Of a DNA stretch of 64,000 nt, positions 19,396-30,694 are shown in pieces. The notes under the pieces were generated by a model that did no database searches, was not told the DNA's origin, and was given only the letters and a program-made list of their open reading frames with translations. The translations under genes and the position numbers were made by a program. The DNA is from Oxalicibacterium flavum. GTDB taxonomy: Bacteria; Pseudomonadota; Gammaproteobacteria; Burkholderiales; Burkholderiaceae_D. The stretch spans positions 186,001 to 250,000 of the forward strand of contig NZ_BMCG01000005.1 in assembly GCF_014635065.1 (NCBI RefSeq), written 5' to 3'. Position 1 is the stretch's first letter, and every line of letters begins with the position of its first letter.

Positions 19396-20811
19396 ATGAG
19401 ACGTAATCGCAAAGCCAAAATCGTTGCTACCCTCGGCCCTGCCAGCAGCGACGTCGAAACCATCAGCGCGCTGTTCGAAGCCGGCGTGGACATGTTCCGC
19501 TTCAACTTCAGCCATGGTTCGCACGAAGATCACCGCGCCCGTCACGAAATCGTGCGCGGCCTGGAAACCAAGTACGGCCGTCCGGTTTCCATCCTGTGCG
19601 ACCTGCAAGGTCCGAAGATCCGTCTGGGCACCTTCAACGGCGACTCCGCCGTGCTGACCGCCGGCGAGCAGTTCGTGCTCGACCGCGACCAGACCCCGGG
19701 CGACGCAACCCGCGTTTATCTGCCGCATCCGGAACTGTTCGCCGCCGTCAAGGCTGGCCAGAACCTGCTGTTCGACGACGGCAAGATTCGCGTCGCGATC
19801 GAAAGCAACTCGGGCGACCGCATCGTCACGCGCGTGACCGTCGGCGGCAAGATTTCCAACCGCAAGGGTGTCAACGTGCCCGACGCGATCCTGCCGATCC
19901 CGGCCATGACGCCGAAGGATCTGGTTGACCTGGAATTCGCGCTGTCGCTGGGTGTCGATTGGGTGGCGCTGTCGTTCGTGCAGCAAGTCTCCGACATCGA
20001 AGACGCACGCAAGATCATCGGCGACCGTGCCCTGATCCAGTCGAAGATCGAGAAGCCGGCCGCGATGCTGGACATCGATGCGATCTGCAAGGCATCGGAC
20101 TCCGTGATGGTGGCACGTGGCGACCTCGGCGTTGAACTGCCGATCTCGCAAGTGCCGCGCGCGCAGAAGGAAATCATCCGCGCTTCGCGCAAATACGGCC
20201 GTCCGACCATCGTCGCGACCCATATGCTGGAATCGATGACCGAGTCGCCGATGCCGACCCGCGCCGAAGCGTCCGACGTCGCCAACGCGATCTACGAAGG
20301 CGCCGACGCCGTCATGCTGTCGGCCGAATCGGCCAGCGGCAAGAACCCGGTGCGTGCCGTGCAGATGATGGACAGCATCATCAAGGAAGTGGAAGCCGAT
20401 CCGGTCTATCGCAAGCTGCTCGACGCGCAACAGGTCGCACCGCGCCCGACGCCGGAAGATGCGATCTGCAACGCCTTGCTCGATGTCACTTCCGCCATCA
20501 ATGCAGCCGGTACCGTGACCTACACCAAGTCCGGCAGCACCAGCATGAGCGCCTCGCGCGTGCGTCCGAACACCTCCATCCTCAGCATCACGCCGGAACT
20601 CAAGACCGCGCGTCGCCTGGCATGGGTGTGGGGCATCCACTCGATCGTTGGCAAGGACGTGCATTCGGTCGATGAAATGGTCAGCGAAGCCGTGACCTCC
20701 GCAGTACGCGAAGGCTTTGCCAAGAAGGGCGACTACATCGCCATCTCGGCCGGCCTGCCGTTCGGCGAATCGGGCACGACCAACCTGTTGCACATCGCAA
20801 CGATCAAGTAA
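19396..20811 (+). CDS. pyk: Pyruvate kinase
   Basis: Pyk makes ATP and pyruvate from phosphoenolpyruvate. The 471-aa product has the standard barrel and C-terminal domains: KIVATLGPAS at the N-terminus, RFNFSHGSHEDH, the catalytic-lysine segment QSKIEKPAAM and MVARGDLGVELP. A further signature is MLESMTESPMPTRAEASDVANA. The lack of a long insert suggests a single-domain-B bacterial form. Its location directly after ttuD indicates it serves the glycerate pathway; a second pyk elsewhere in the genome is likely. Confidence 0.95.
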   Translation: MRRNRKAKIVATLGPASSDVETISALFEAGVDMFRFNFSHGSHEDHRARHEIVRGLETKYGRPVSILCDLQGPKIRLGTFNGDSAVLTAGEQFVLDRDQTPGDATRVYLPHPELFAAVKAGQNLLFDDGKIRVAIESNSGDRIVTRVTVGGKISNRKGVNVPDAILPIPAMTPKDLVDLEFALSLGVDWVALSFVQQVSDIEDARKIIGDRALIQSKIEKPAAMLDIDAICKASDSVMVARGDLGVELPISQVPRAQKEIIRASRKYGRPTIVATHMLESMTESPMPTRAEASDVANAIYEGADAVMLSAESASGKNPVRAVQMMDSIIKEVEADPVYRKLLDAQQVAPRPTPEDAICNALLDVTSAINAAGTVTYTKSGSTSMSASRVRPNTSILSITPELKTARRLAWVWGIHSIVGKDVHSVDEMVSEAVTSAVREGFAKKGDYIAISAGLPFGESGTTNLLHIATIK

Positions 20812-20820
20812 TGCCTGACG

Positions 20821-20852
20821 GTTCTGGAAGGCGGGTGACCGCTTTTCAGAAC
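20821..20852 (+). other. Hairpin after pyk
   Basis: GTTCTG and CAGAAC close a 14-bp stem (two G-T pairs) with a GTGA loop, 9 bases after the pyk stop. No T run follows, so it may protect the mRNA end more than terminate. Confidence 0.5.
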
Positions 20853-20938
20853 TGACATCAATGGATTGCCGATATGCAAGCGATCGGCGCGAGCATGTGA
20901 GCAGGATGCGGCAATTCATTCATGTCAGACGTCAAAGT

Positions 20939-20952
20939 TTGACCGCGGTCAA
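20939..20952. promoter_or_regulatory. FNR-type palindrome upstream of the thiC riboswitch
   Basis: TTGACCGCGGTCAA is a perfect 14-base palindrome of Fnr/Crp type. A -10-like TAGACT lies at 20975-20980, starting 29.5 bases from the palindrome centre, the class II activator geometry. The predicted transcript would start near 20987 and include the TPP riboswitch. It is one of five such boxes in the window. Confidence 0.62.
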
Positions 20953-21052
20953 TGCCGGCACGGTCTGCAGTTCATAGACTGATGCTGTCGTTGGAACGGG
21001 ACTATGCGTACCGCGATGCAGCACAAGCAGTACAAAAGCAGTAGAAGCAAAT

Positions 21053-21141
21053 AGCTAGGGGTCCTAGGCCGAACGCAGTTGGTTCGGCCGGGTGAGAAAA
21101 ACCCTTGAACCTGATCTGGATAATGCCAGCGAAGGGAAGCT
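21053..21141 (+). promoter_or_regulatory. TPP riboswitch (THI element)
   Basis: The segment begins AGCTAGGGGT and ends GGGAAGCT, closing helix P1, and contains the conserved core CTGATCTGGATAATGCCAGCGAAGGGA. The first sensor arm reads GGGTGAGAAAAACCC in place of the usual GGCTGAGAA form, and an extra stem (GGCCGAAC with GTTCGGCC) is inserted before it. Thiamine diphosphate binding would repress thiC. Downstream, CTCCTT (21195-21200) and GGCTCC (21205-21210) can each pair with the ribosome site AAGGAGCC (21227-21234), giving translational control. Confidence 0.93.
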
Positions 21142-21165
21142 GACGAAGTGAGCGTCCGTACCTGA

Positions 21166-23354
<2,189 letters not shown>

Positions 23355-23357
23355 ATG

Positions 23358-23390
23358 AGGAAGGGCGGCTCCGGCTGCCCTTCCTGTTTT
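23358..23390 (+). terminator. Terminator between thiS and thiG
   Basis: AGGAAGGGC pairs perfectly with GCCCTTCCT around a 10-base loop and is followed by GTTTTTCC. It begins 4 bases after thiS, so read-through into thiG would be limited. No promoter is obvious in the remaining 70 bases. Confidence 0.75.
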
Positions 23391-23463
23391 TCCATCAAGG
23401 CAGGCACGGCGCTTGTATTCGTCTTGATGGTATGTAAATCGATTTTATTGAAGCAGGACAATC

Positions 23464-24255
23464 ATGAACGCATTCAACGATACCCAACTGACCGTTGCCG
23501 GCAAGGCCTACCGTTCGCGCCTGCTGGTCGGCAGCGGGAAATACAAGGGCCTCGCGCAGACGCGCGAAGCCAGCCTCGCCAGCGGCGCAGAAATCGTCAC
23601 TGTCGCGATCCGCCGCGTCAACATCGGCCAGGACCCAAATGCACCGAGCCTGCTCGACGTGCTGCCGCCGTCCGAATTTACCCTGCTGCCCAACTCCGCC
23701 GGCTGCTACAACGCCGCCGACGCCGTCTATACGCTGCAGCTCGGCCGCGAAATCCTCGGCGGTCACAAGCTCTGCAAGCTCGAAGTGCTGGGCGACGAAA
23801 AGACTCTGTTCCCCAACATGCCGGAAACGCTCAAGGCAGCGGAAACGTTGGTCAAGGACGGTTTCGACGTCATGGTCTATTGCAGCGACGACCCGATCCA
23901 GGCAAGGATGCTCGAAGACATCGGCTGCGCCGCCATCATGCCGCTGGCCTCGCTGATCGGCTCCGGCATGGGCATCCTCAATCCGTGGAATCTCTCGCTC
24001 ATCATCGAACAGAGCAAGGTGCCTGTCATCGTTGACGCCGGTGTCGGTACGGCATCCGATGCAGCGATCGCCATGGAACTCGGCTGCGACGGCGTGCTGA
24101 TGAACACCGCGATTGCCGGTGCGCAGGACCCGGTACGCATGGCGCACGCCATGAAGCTCGGCATCGACGCCGGCCGCAACGCTTTCCTTGCCGGCCGCAT
24201 CGCCCGCAAGTTCGCTGCCTCGCCATCGTCGCCGATGGCTGGGCGCGTGGTGTAG
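23464..24255 (+). CDS. thiG: Thiazole synthase ThiG
   Basis: ThiG builds the thiazole phosphate ring from DXP, dehydroglycine and ThiS-borne sulfur. The 263-aa TIM barrel shows [13 protein letters not shown], the Schiff-base lysine in [12 protein letters not shown], and the phosphate-binding [12 protein letters not shown]. It also has [14 protein letters not shown]. It is separated from thiS by 109 bp. The glycine oxidase ThiO or tyrosine lyase ThiH, and ThiE, ThiD and ThiF, are not in the window. Confidence 0.95.
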   Translation: MNAFNDTQLTVAGKAYRSRLLVGSGKYKGLAQTREASLASGAEIVTVAIRRVNIGQDPNAPSLLDVLPPSEFTLLPNSAGCYNAADAVYTLQLGREILGGHKLCKLEVLGDEKTLFPNMPETLKAAETLVKDGFDVMVYCSDDPIQARMLEDIGCAAIMPLASLIGSGMGILNPWNLSLIIEQSKVPVIVDAGVGTASDAAIAMELGCDGVLMNTAIAGAQDPVRMAHAMKLGIDAGRNAFLAGRIARKFAASPSSPMAGRVV

Positions 24256-24329
24256 GGCGCTGCGTTGGCAGCGCTTCCGATAATCGACTATCCTGCTGCC
24301 TTCAACGTCGTCATCGATAAAGGATTCCC

Positions 24330-25310
24330 ATGCGCGCGATCGAAATCACCCAGCCAGGCCCTGCGGATGTCTTGAAACTCTGCGAACGCCCGATGCCCGA
24401 GCCCAAGGCCGGCGAACTGCTGATCAAGGTGCACGCGGCCGGTATCAACCGTCCCGACGTGCTGCAGCGCACGGGCAACTATCCGGTACCCAAGAGCGCG
24501 TCCGATCTGCCGGGACTCGAAGTCGCGGGCGAGGTGGTCGGCGGTGATCTCGAAGGCAGCGGCTTCAGGCTCGGCGACATGGTCTGCGGCCTGGCGCAGG
24601 GCGGTGGCTATGCCGAATACTGCACGGTGCCGGCACCGCAATGCCTGCCGATTCCAAAAGGCATGGACCCGATCGAAGCGGCCTCGCTGCCGGAAACCTT
24701 CTTTACCGTCTGGAGCAATGTGTTCGACCGCTGCCATCTCGCGCCGGGCGAAACGCTGCTGGTGCAGGGCGGCACTTCCGGCATCGGCGTGACGGCGATC
24801 CAGATCGCCGCCGCGCTCGGTCATCGCGTGTTCGCCACCGCCGGCAGCGACGAAAAGGCGCGTGCCTGCGAAGTGCTGGGCGCGGAGCGCGGCATCAACT
24901 ACAAGACGGAAGACTTCGGTCAGGTCGTCAAGGAAGCCACCGATGGCAAGGGCGTCGATGTGATTCTCGACATGGTTGGAGGCGACTACACCGAACGCGA
25001 GATCCGCTGCCTGGCCGACGACGGCCGCCTGGTCTTCATCGCGCTGCTTGGCGGCAACAAGGCCACTGTCAGCCTCGGCCAGATCCTGCTGCGCCGCCTG
25101 ACCGTCACCGGCTCCACGTTGCGTCCGCGCCCGGTCGCCTTCAAGGCGGCGATTGCGCAGCAACTGCGCGAGCGCGTCTGGCCGCTGCTGGAATCCGGCA
25201 AGATCAAGCCTGTCATTTATCAGGTCTTCAATCTGGAAGAAGCCGCCAAGGCGCATGAATTGATGGAAAGCAGCCAGCACATTGGCAAGATCGTGCTCAA
25301 GGTTGTTTGA
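24330..25310 (+). CDS. Zinc-free NAD(P)H:quinone oxidoreductase (MDR superfamily)
   Basis: The 326-aa product is a medium-chain dehydrogenase/reductase without catalytic zinc ligands. It has a GroES-like N-terminal domain (AAGINRPDVLQRTGNYP, PGLEVAGEVV) and a Rossmann domain with the NADPH motif LVQGGTSGIGVTAIQ near residue 150. The sequence resembles the PIG3/TP53I3-like quinone reductases. It reduces quinones or other carbonyl electrophiles in the cytoplasm; the true substrate is unknown. It appears monocistronic. Confidence 0.9.
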   Translation: MRAIEITQPGPADVLKLCERPMPEPKAGELLIKVHAAGINRPDVLQRTGNYPVPKSASDLPGLEVAGEVVGGDLEGSGFRLGDMVCGLAQGGGYAEYCTVPAPQCLPIPKGMDPIEAASLPETFFTVWSNVFDRCHLAPGETLLVQGGTSGIGVTAIQIAAALGHRVFATAGSDEKARACEVLGAERGINYKTEDFGQVVKEATDGKGVDVILDMVGGDYTEREIRCLADDGRLVFIALLGGNKATVSLGQILLRRLTVTGSTLRPRPVAFKAAIAQQLRERVWPLLESGKIKPVIYQVFNLEEAAKAHELMESSQHIGKIVLKVV

Positions 25311-25454
25311 GAGAAGGCCTGACGGGATTGCCCGTATAACGGCAGCCGGGAATCCAGCGCGAAGGGCGAGTCAGGAGTACGCTCCAGAAGGCAACGCCTG
25401 TCTTTGTTGTCCCCATGCCACGCCATGATTGCCACATCATCGCGGCATCCATAA

Positions 25455-25473
25455 AATGAGAACGATTCTCAAT
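25455..25473. promoter_or_regulatory. Fur box upstream of the FecI-type sigma gene
   Basis: AATGAGAACGATTCTCAAT is a near-perfect Fur palindrome 20 bases upstream of the sigma-factor start. It matches the hemP box at 4851. Upstream, 25311-25454 holds only a small ACGGG-ATTG-CCCGT hairpin (25322-25335) and no gene. Confidence 0.8.
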
Positions 25474-25492
25474 ATAAAATCGTTCCCATATC

Positions 25493-26020
25493 GTGAAGCC
25501 CGGCGTTACCCTGCCTGCAGAAACTTCCTCATTCGATTCGCAAGCGCTCTATCAAGCTCACCATCACTGGCTGCTGGGCTGGCTGCGCCGCCGGCTGGGC
25601 AATCCCTTCGACGCGGCTGATCTCACACACGACACTTTCCTGCGCATTCTGGTGTCCGGCCAATCGCCGGCGCCCGAACAGTCTCGCGCGCATCTGACGC
25701 AGATCGCCAAGGGGTTGGTAGTCGATCTGCATCGGCGACGCATGCTTGAGTCTGCCTGGCTTGAGGCGCTCGCATCCATGCCCGTACATTGTGCGTCGTC
25801 TGCGGAAGAGCGCGCCATCGTGCTCGAATCGCTGCTGCGCATCGATGCCATGCTCGATGCCCTGCCAGCCAAGGTGCGTGAAACCTTTCTGCTGTCGCGC
25901 TTCGATGGCCTGACCTATTCGGAGATTGCCGATCACATGGGCATGTCGGTGGCCACCGTGCGCAAGTACATGCTGCGTGCCGCGCAAGCCTGCCTGGTTT
26001 GCCTGCCGGGTGGAGCATAA
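25493..26020 (+). CDS. FecI-like ECF sigma factor
   Basis: The 175-aa product has sigma region 2 (ALYQAHHHWLLGWLRRRLGN and DLTHDTFLRIL) and region 4 (LDALPAKVRETFLLSRFDGLTYSEIADHMGMS). This is the FecI type that directs RNA polymerase to a TonB-dependent receptor gene. The predicted start is GTG at 25493, just downstream of the Fur box; no strong ribosome site is seen there. It is followed by a FecR-type gene after 4 bp, the normal arrangement for cell-surface signalling. Confidence 0.9.
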   Translation: MKPGVTLPAETSSFDSQALYQAHHHWLLGWLRRRLGNPFDAADLTHDTFLRILVSGQSPAPEQSRAHLTQIAKGLVVDLHRRRMLESAWLEALASMPVHCASSAEERAIVLESLLRIDAMLDALPAKVRETFLLSRFDGLTYSEIADHMGMSVATVRKYMLRAAQACLVCLPGGA

Positions 26021-26024
26021 CGCC

Positions 26025-26996
26025 ATGAGTGCTTCCGTATCGCCAGTCATCCTGCAGCAGGCGCTCGAATGGCAGGTGACGTTCTGGTCCGGCGAGAGCA
26101 GTAAGCAGGATCGCGACGATTTCGAGCGCTGGCTCGCCGCCGGTGCCGAGCAGCAACGTGCATGGCAGCAGGTGCAGGGTATCGATGCCGGCCTGCAGGA
26201 TGTGGCCGATCCCGTGACCGGCAAGGTGTTGCGCGCTGCGTATCGGCAAACGGCGCGCCGCCGTGTATTGCGTAGCCTGCTGCTGGTCGGCGGAAGCGGC
26301 GTGGCCCTGTACGCTGCGCAGCGAACGCCGCAATGGCAGATGGCACTGGCCGATGCCAGCACCGGCCGCGGCGAGCAGCGCGAGGTGGCCCTGCCGGATG
26401 GCGGTCACCTGATCCTCAATACCGCCACCGCAGTCGATATCGTCTTTGATCCTGCCCTGCGCCGCATTCGCTTGCGGCAGGGTGAAATTCATATTGTCAC
26501 TGCGCCTGACACTGCAGTGCCAGCACGTCCTTTTGTGGTCGAAACAGCGCAAGGTGTGGTACGTGCGATTGGTACACAGTTCACGGTACGGCAGCAGGCG
26601 GAGCATTCACTGGTCACGGTGCAGAAGGGCGCTGTCGAATTGCAGCCGCAAGACAATGCAGTGCATTCTTTGCGGCTGGATGCAAATCAGCAGGCATCGT
26701 TCAATAGCCGTGCCATCGACGCACCGCAGCCTGCCTTGATGGCCGCGCACGAATGGACGCGTGGCCTGCTGGTGGCAGAACGCATGACCTTGCATGACTT
26801 TCTGGCAGAGTTGTCGCGCTACCGCAGCGGCATCGTGAGCTGCGATCCGGCCGTGGCCGGGCTGATCGTCTCCGGTGTCTATTCGGCGCGCGATACCGAC
26901 CAGACCTTGCGCGCACTCGCGCAGACACTGCCGATTCGCGTCAGTTATGCCACGCGCTACTGGGTCACGGTGGGTCCGCAACAATCGGCCGAATAA
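26025..26996 (+). CDS. FecR-like anti-sigma/signal-transfer protein
   Basis: FecR proteins relay the receptor's occupied state through the inner membrane to FecI. The 323-aa product starts at 26025 (MSASVSPVILQQALEWQVTF). Its cytoplasmic N-terminal domain keeps the conserved WQ-x-x-F/DFERWLAA and WQQVQGIDAGL segments, and a single membrane helix follows near residues 84-100. The periplasmic FecR domain contains GRGEQREVALPDGGHLILN and FVVETAQGVVRAIGTQF. It is sited between the sigma factor and the receptor. Confidence 0.9.
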   Translation: MSASVSPVILQQALEWQVTFWSGESSKQDRDDFERWLAAGAEQQRAWQQVQGIDAGLQDVADPVTGKVLRAAYRQTARRRVLRSLLLVGGSGVALYAAQRTPQWQMALADASTGRGEQREVALPDGGHLILNTATAVDIVFDPALRRIRLRQGEIHIVTAPDTAVPARPFVVETAQGVVRAIGTQFTVRQQAEHSLVTVQKGAVELQPQDNAVHSLRLDANQQASFNSRAIDAPQPALMAAHEWTRGLLVAERMTLHDFLAELSRYRSGIVSCDPAVAGLIVSGVYSARDTDQTLRALAQTLPIRVSYATRYWVTVGPQQSAE

Positions 26997-27100
26997 TTTT
27001 TTCAGAAAGCCGTAGCACTTTTCCTTTCTCGTTCGGGATACAGACAAGGTTCCATTGCAGGAGCTTGTATCCATCATTGAAAACAGGGGGGAACTGCACC

Positions 27101-29545
27101 ATGTCATCGTCACTCATTCGCCGTCATTGCAAGGCATCTCGTTCCATGCCAACTTTGTCTGTCTTGTCGCAGGCTGTGGTTTTCGCCTGCCTGTCCATGG
27201 GGCTGGCGACCATGCCGTCTGCATCGCAGGCGCAACAGACGGGACAGGCTGCGCAGAGCCTCAGGCAATATCAAATACCAGCAGGAACGCTCGATCAGGC
27301 ATTGAATGCCTTTGCTACGCAAGCCGGGATTCTGATCTCGATCGATGGCACACACACGGAGGGTAAGCGCAGTGCCGGGTTGTCTGGGCAATACGGTGTG
27401 CAGGAGGGGCTGGACCAGTTGCTGAAGGGCAGCGGACTGGAAGCCGTTTTGCGCGCGGATGGTAGCTATGGGCTGGAGCGCCAGGCGCGGGCCGAAGCCA
27501 ATGCGCTGTCGACGGCAGAACAGTCGTGGATCGATGCGACTGTACTGGCTCCGATCATCATCCGTGGCGAGAAGTTTGCGCGCAGCCCATTCAACACTTT
27601 CACCAGCGTCGAATTCGTCACTTCCGATGAGTTGGACGATTATGTGCGGCAGTCTCTCGATGAGGCTCTCAACAGTTCGCCCAATATTCGCATGTTCGAG
27701 AACTCCGGCAACACCAACATCGCAATCCGCGGCATGAATGCCGAAGGCGCGACGCAGCCCAGCCGATCCAATCCTGTCATCTCGGTAAGCGTCGATGGCG
27801 CGGAGCAGGGCATCGAAGCGACCCGCCGCGGCACCAGAGGTGTGTGGGACGTCGAGCAGATCGAGGTCCTGCGCGGCCCGCAGTCCACCCTACAGGGGCG
27901 CAATGCGCTGGCAGGCTCGGTTGCCATCAAGACCAAGGATCCAACCTTCAAGCCAGAGGCGATCTTCCGTCAGGAGATTGACAGCGATGGCCTGTATTCG
28001 GGGGCCTTCGCCGTCTCCGCCCCGATCATCGAGGATCAACTGGCGTTCCGCCTTTCTGGCCAGGTCGCCCGGGATGACAAGGATATCTCGTATAGCGACC
28101 CGAAGTGGGCCTCTCAAGGCGATGAAGAATTCGAGGAGTTTCGTGGCAAGCTGCTCTTCACGCCAAGTGCACTGCCAGGTTTCACGGGTTTATTTACGGT
28201 CAGCCGAACGCACGACAAGCCTGCGTACAATACAGTCACCGGCCCGGATTTTTTCGCCCGCGAGTATGTGACCGCGGGATTTGAAGAGTTTCGAGATACC
28301 ACCGTCAGCCGATACATCGCGGACCTGAAATACGAGTTCAACCCCGACTGGACGATCCAGTCGGTTACCTCGTATGTCGACACGAAAGTGAAGATCAACG
28401 CACCACGATCCGCGACATTCTTCCGCGATGACACTCGTGACAGAGAGGATTTCTCGCAGGACATTCGCTTGATCTATGGTTCGGAGGAAAGCGCATTTTC
28501 CGGCGTGCTTGGACTGTATGCAGGCTACGCTTCAGGCCATAGCGTGGGGGATAGTGAAATGGACGTGTTTGGCCTCGGCTACACAGTTCCCCTTCAGAGG
28601 ATCAATTCGAGAGACAAGAGCACATCGTTGGCGGTGTATGCCGATGGACGCTACGAGTTCACGGACCGATGGACGCTTCTGGCGGGCGGGCGACTGCTTC
28701 ATGACAAGGTATCGGCCAACGTCACGGGCGTTGTCCTGGCCGGTACGATTGATGCCACGCTGGATGAGGTAAGTTCGGTGTCGAACACCGAGTTCCTGCC
28801 CAAGATCGGCCTCGCTTTCGAGATTTCGGAAAACCAGAACATCGCCCTGACAGCGAGCAAGGGCTATCGTCCGGGGTTTTCCGAACACATCCTCGGTACG
28901 ACAACAATCAACACCGTAGAGTCGGAGACGTTGTGGGCTTACGAACTGGCATATCGCTCCAAATGGCTGGATGACCGGCTACAGATCAACGGCAACGTCT
29001 TCTACTACGATCACAGCAATATGCAGGTTCCCGTTCCAGTGCCGGATCCCATCCTTAGTGCTGGATACACTTACACCATCAATGCAGGACAGGCGGAATC
29101 CTATGGTGCCGAAATTGAGGCGCGGTGGAATCTCGATTCAGGGCTTGATGTATATGCAGGCCTTGGCCTGCTGAAGACGAAGTTCAAGGACGGCGTGTAT
29201 AACGGTGCCAGCATAACCGGGAACGAGTTTCCGGAAGCTCCAGCACTGACTGCATCGCTGGGTGCGATCTACAAGCGCCAATCCGGATGGTTCGTCGGCG
29301 GCGACGTATCTTTCACAGACGGCTACTACAGCAAGGGAGAGGTCGCAAACAGACCTGTTACCGCCGTTGATTCGTTCACAATTGTCAATGCCCAGGCGGG
29401 CTACCAGACGCGCAACTTTACATTCAGTGCGTACGCGAAAAACCTGCTGAATGAAAAGTATCTGACCGGCATCAGTTCAAACGGCAACTCAGCCAACATC
29501 GGCGATGCTTGGTGCTTTGGTCTGCAACTCACTCAGCGGTTCTAG
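27101..29545 (+). CDS. TonB-dependent siderophore receptor with STN signalling domain
   Basis: This 814-aa outer-membrane receptor starts at 27101 behind AGGGGG; a TTG 36 bases upstream is less likely. A signal peptide ends near ATMPSASQAQQ. Next is the STN signalling domain (about residues 50-125, YQIPAGTLDQALNAFATQAG). The plug follows (about 170-290, with VEQIEVLRGPQSTLQGRNA), then a 22-strand barrel ending FGLQLTQRF. The STN domain and the upstream FecI/FecR pair indicate ligand-induced self-regulation. The ligand is probably a ferric siderophore; none of its synthesis genes are here. Confidence 0.92.
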   Translation: MSSSLIRRHCKASRSMPTLSVLSQAVVFACLSMGLATMPSASQAQQTGQAAQSLRQYQIPAGTLDQALNAFATQAGILISIDGTHTEGKRSAGLSGQYGVQEGLDQLLKGSGLEAVLRADGSYGLERQARAEANALSTAEQSWIDATVLAPIIIRGEKFARSPFNTFTSVEFVTSDELDDYVRQSLDEALNSSPNIRMFENSGNTNIAIRGMNAEGATQPSRSNPVISVSVDGAEQGIEATRRGTRGVWDVEQIEVLRGPQSTLQGRNALAGSVAIKTKDPTFKPEAIFRQEIDSDGLYSGAFAVSAPIIEDQLAFRLSGQVARDDKDISYSDPKWASQGDEEFEEFRGKLLFTPSALPGFTGLFTVSRTHDKPAYNTVTGPDFFAREYVTAGFEEFRDTTVSRYIADLKYEFNPDWTIQSVTSYVDTKVKINAPRSATFFRDDTRDREDFSQDIRLIYGSEESAFSGVLGLYAGYASGHSVGDSEMDVFGLGYTVPLQRINSRDKSTSLAVYADGRYEFTDRWTLLAGGRLLHDKVSANVTGVVLAGTIDATLDEVSSVSNTEFLPKIGLAFEISENQNIALTASKGYRPGFSEHILGTTTINTVESETLWAYELAYRSKWLDDRLQINGNVFYYDHSNMQVPVPVPDPILSAGYTYTINAGQAESYGAEIEARWNLDSGLDVYAGLGLLKTKFKDGVYNGASITGNEFPEAPALTASLGAIYKRQSGWFVGGDVSFTDGYYSKGEVANRPVTAVDSFTIVNAQAGYQTRNFTFSAYAKNLLNEKYLTGISSNGNSANIGDAWCFGLQLTQRF

Positions 29546-29565
29546 TGTGCATGCTGGGTTGGCAG

Positions 29566-29599
29566 AAACGCCTCGGCACTTCAGCCGGTGGCGTTTTTT
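29566..29599 (+). terminator. Terminator after the TonB-dependent receptor
   Basis: AAACGCC pairs with GGCGTTT around a 17-base loop and runs into TTTTTT. It overlaps the last codons of the convergent LysR gene, showing how tightly the two ends are packed. Confidence 0.7.
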
Positions 29600-30564
29600 C
29601 TTTTCCGCTTCACCGGCGCATCGCTCAACTGCCTTCCGGGCTTGGGGTTGTAGCGCACGATCTTCTCGATCAGGGCCGGGCCTTCTTCCAGCAGGAAATC
29701 CTTGAACGCCTGGGCCACTGGAGGCAGGCGCTTGTGCTTGCGGTGCACCACGTACCAGTTGAGCATGACGGGAAAGCCTTCGACGTCGAGCACGGCGAGG
29801 CTGCCGGCCTGCAGTTCCAGGCTGATGGTATGCGCCGACAGGAAGGCGAGACCCATGCCGGCGATGACGGCCTGCTTGATGGTTTCCATACTGCGGATTT
29901 CCATCGCGATGTTGAGGTCGGTCAGGTTGCCGCCGAAGCCGTCTTCCATCGAGTTCCAGGTATCCGAGCCTTTCTCGCGCACCACGAACGGTTCGCGCAT
30001 CAGCGTCTGGATCGGGATGTTCTTCTTCGATACCAGATGATGATCTGGCGGTGCGACGATCACGTAAGGGTGCGGGGCGAAGGCCTGGACTTCGGTGTCC
30101 ATGTCGAGCGGCGGGCGCACCATGATGGCGATGTCGGTCAGGTTGTTGGCGAGCTGGTTGAGCAGGCCATCGCGGTTGTGGACCGACAGGTTGAGCGTGA
30201 CGCCCTGGTGCCGCCGCGCGAACTCGACCAATAGGCGCGGAAAAAAGTAATCGCCCGCGCTGATCACGGCGACGTTGAGCTTGCCGCCGGTGATGCCCTT
30301 GAAGTGGGTCATGGCATCTTCAGCTTCCTGAAACTGCTGGATGATGGTGCGGCAGTAGTCGAGCAGTTCGGCACCGCCCGGCGTCAGGTAGATCTTCTTG
30401 CCCAGTTGCTCGAACAGCGGCAGGCCCGCATGGTCTTCGAGTTTCTTGATCTGGGTCGAGACGGCGGGTTGCGTCAGGTGCAGTTCCTCGGCCGCGCGCG
30501 AGAAGCTCAGGTGGCGAGCGACGGTCTCGAAAACCTTGAGTTGGCGCAGGGTGGCATTCTTCAT
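29581..30564 (-). CDS. LysR-type regulator, CbbR-like
   Basis: The 327-aa product has the N-terminal helix-turn-helix (residues 5-63, LSFSRAAEELHLTQPAVSTQIKKLE) and a sensor domain similar to CbbR-type regulators (KLNVAVISAGDYFFPRLL, EGFPVMLNWYVVHRKHKRLPP). The C-terminus is Lys/Arg-rich. It is transcribed divergently from the 111-aa gene at 30695, so it is the natural candidate regulator of that gene and perhaps of the paralog at 48273, which shares its upstream motif. The effector is unknown. Confidence 0.9.
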   Translation of the reverse strand: MKNATLRQLKVFETVARHLSFSRAAEELHLTQPAVSTQIKKLEDHAGLPLFEQLGKKIYLTPGGAELLDYCRTIIQQFQEAEDAMTHFKGITGGKLNVAVISAGDYFFPRLLVEFARRHQGVTLNLSVHNRDGLLNQLANNLTDIAIMVRPPLDMDTEVQAFAPHPYVIVAPPDHHLVSKKNIPIQTLMREPFVVREKGSDTWNSMEDGFGGNLTDLNIAMEIRSMETIKQAVIAGMGLAFLSAHTISLELQAGSLAVLDVEGFPVMLNWYVVHRKHKRLPPVAQAFKDFLLEEGPALIEKIVRYNPKPGRQLSDAPVKRKRKNATG

Positions 30565-30600
30565 GATTTTCCTAGTATAACCTTTAGGGAATCGTTAGCA

Positions 30601-30647
30601 TTAAATACTTTAACTATGCGTAATCATTGTTTTTCCCTAAGATGCAA
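30601..30647 (+). promoter_or_regulatory. Conserved promoter module of the first 111-aa gene
   Basis: Bases 30601-30628 match 48156-48183 at 26 of 28 positions, including the core ATACTTTAACTAT (30605-30617). Exactly 37 bases after the motif start, both loci have a -10-like element (TAAGAT here, TAGGAT there) followed by GCAA. No normal -35 is present, which suggests an activator-dependent promoter. Confidence 0.62.
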
Positions 30648-30694
30648 CTCGGTCCGGAGCGAAACCGGACCGCGGCATTTTTCAGGAGAGCGCC

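Noticed and set aside
18037-20919. 960-codon minus-strand open frame opposite ttuD and pyk
   Set aside because: It is antisense to two well-supported genes and rich in Arg, Gln and His, with no recognisable fold.
25311-25454. Possible tRNA or dispersed repeat after the quinone oxidoreductase gene
   Set aside because: It has a GGGAATCCAG stretch and a small hairpin but no cloverleaf and no second copy in the window.
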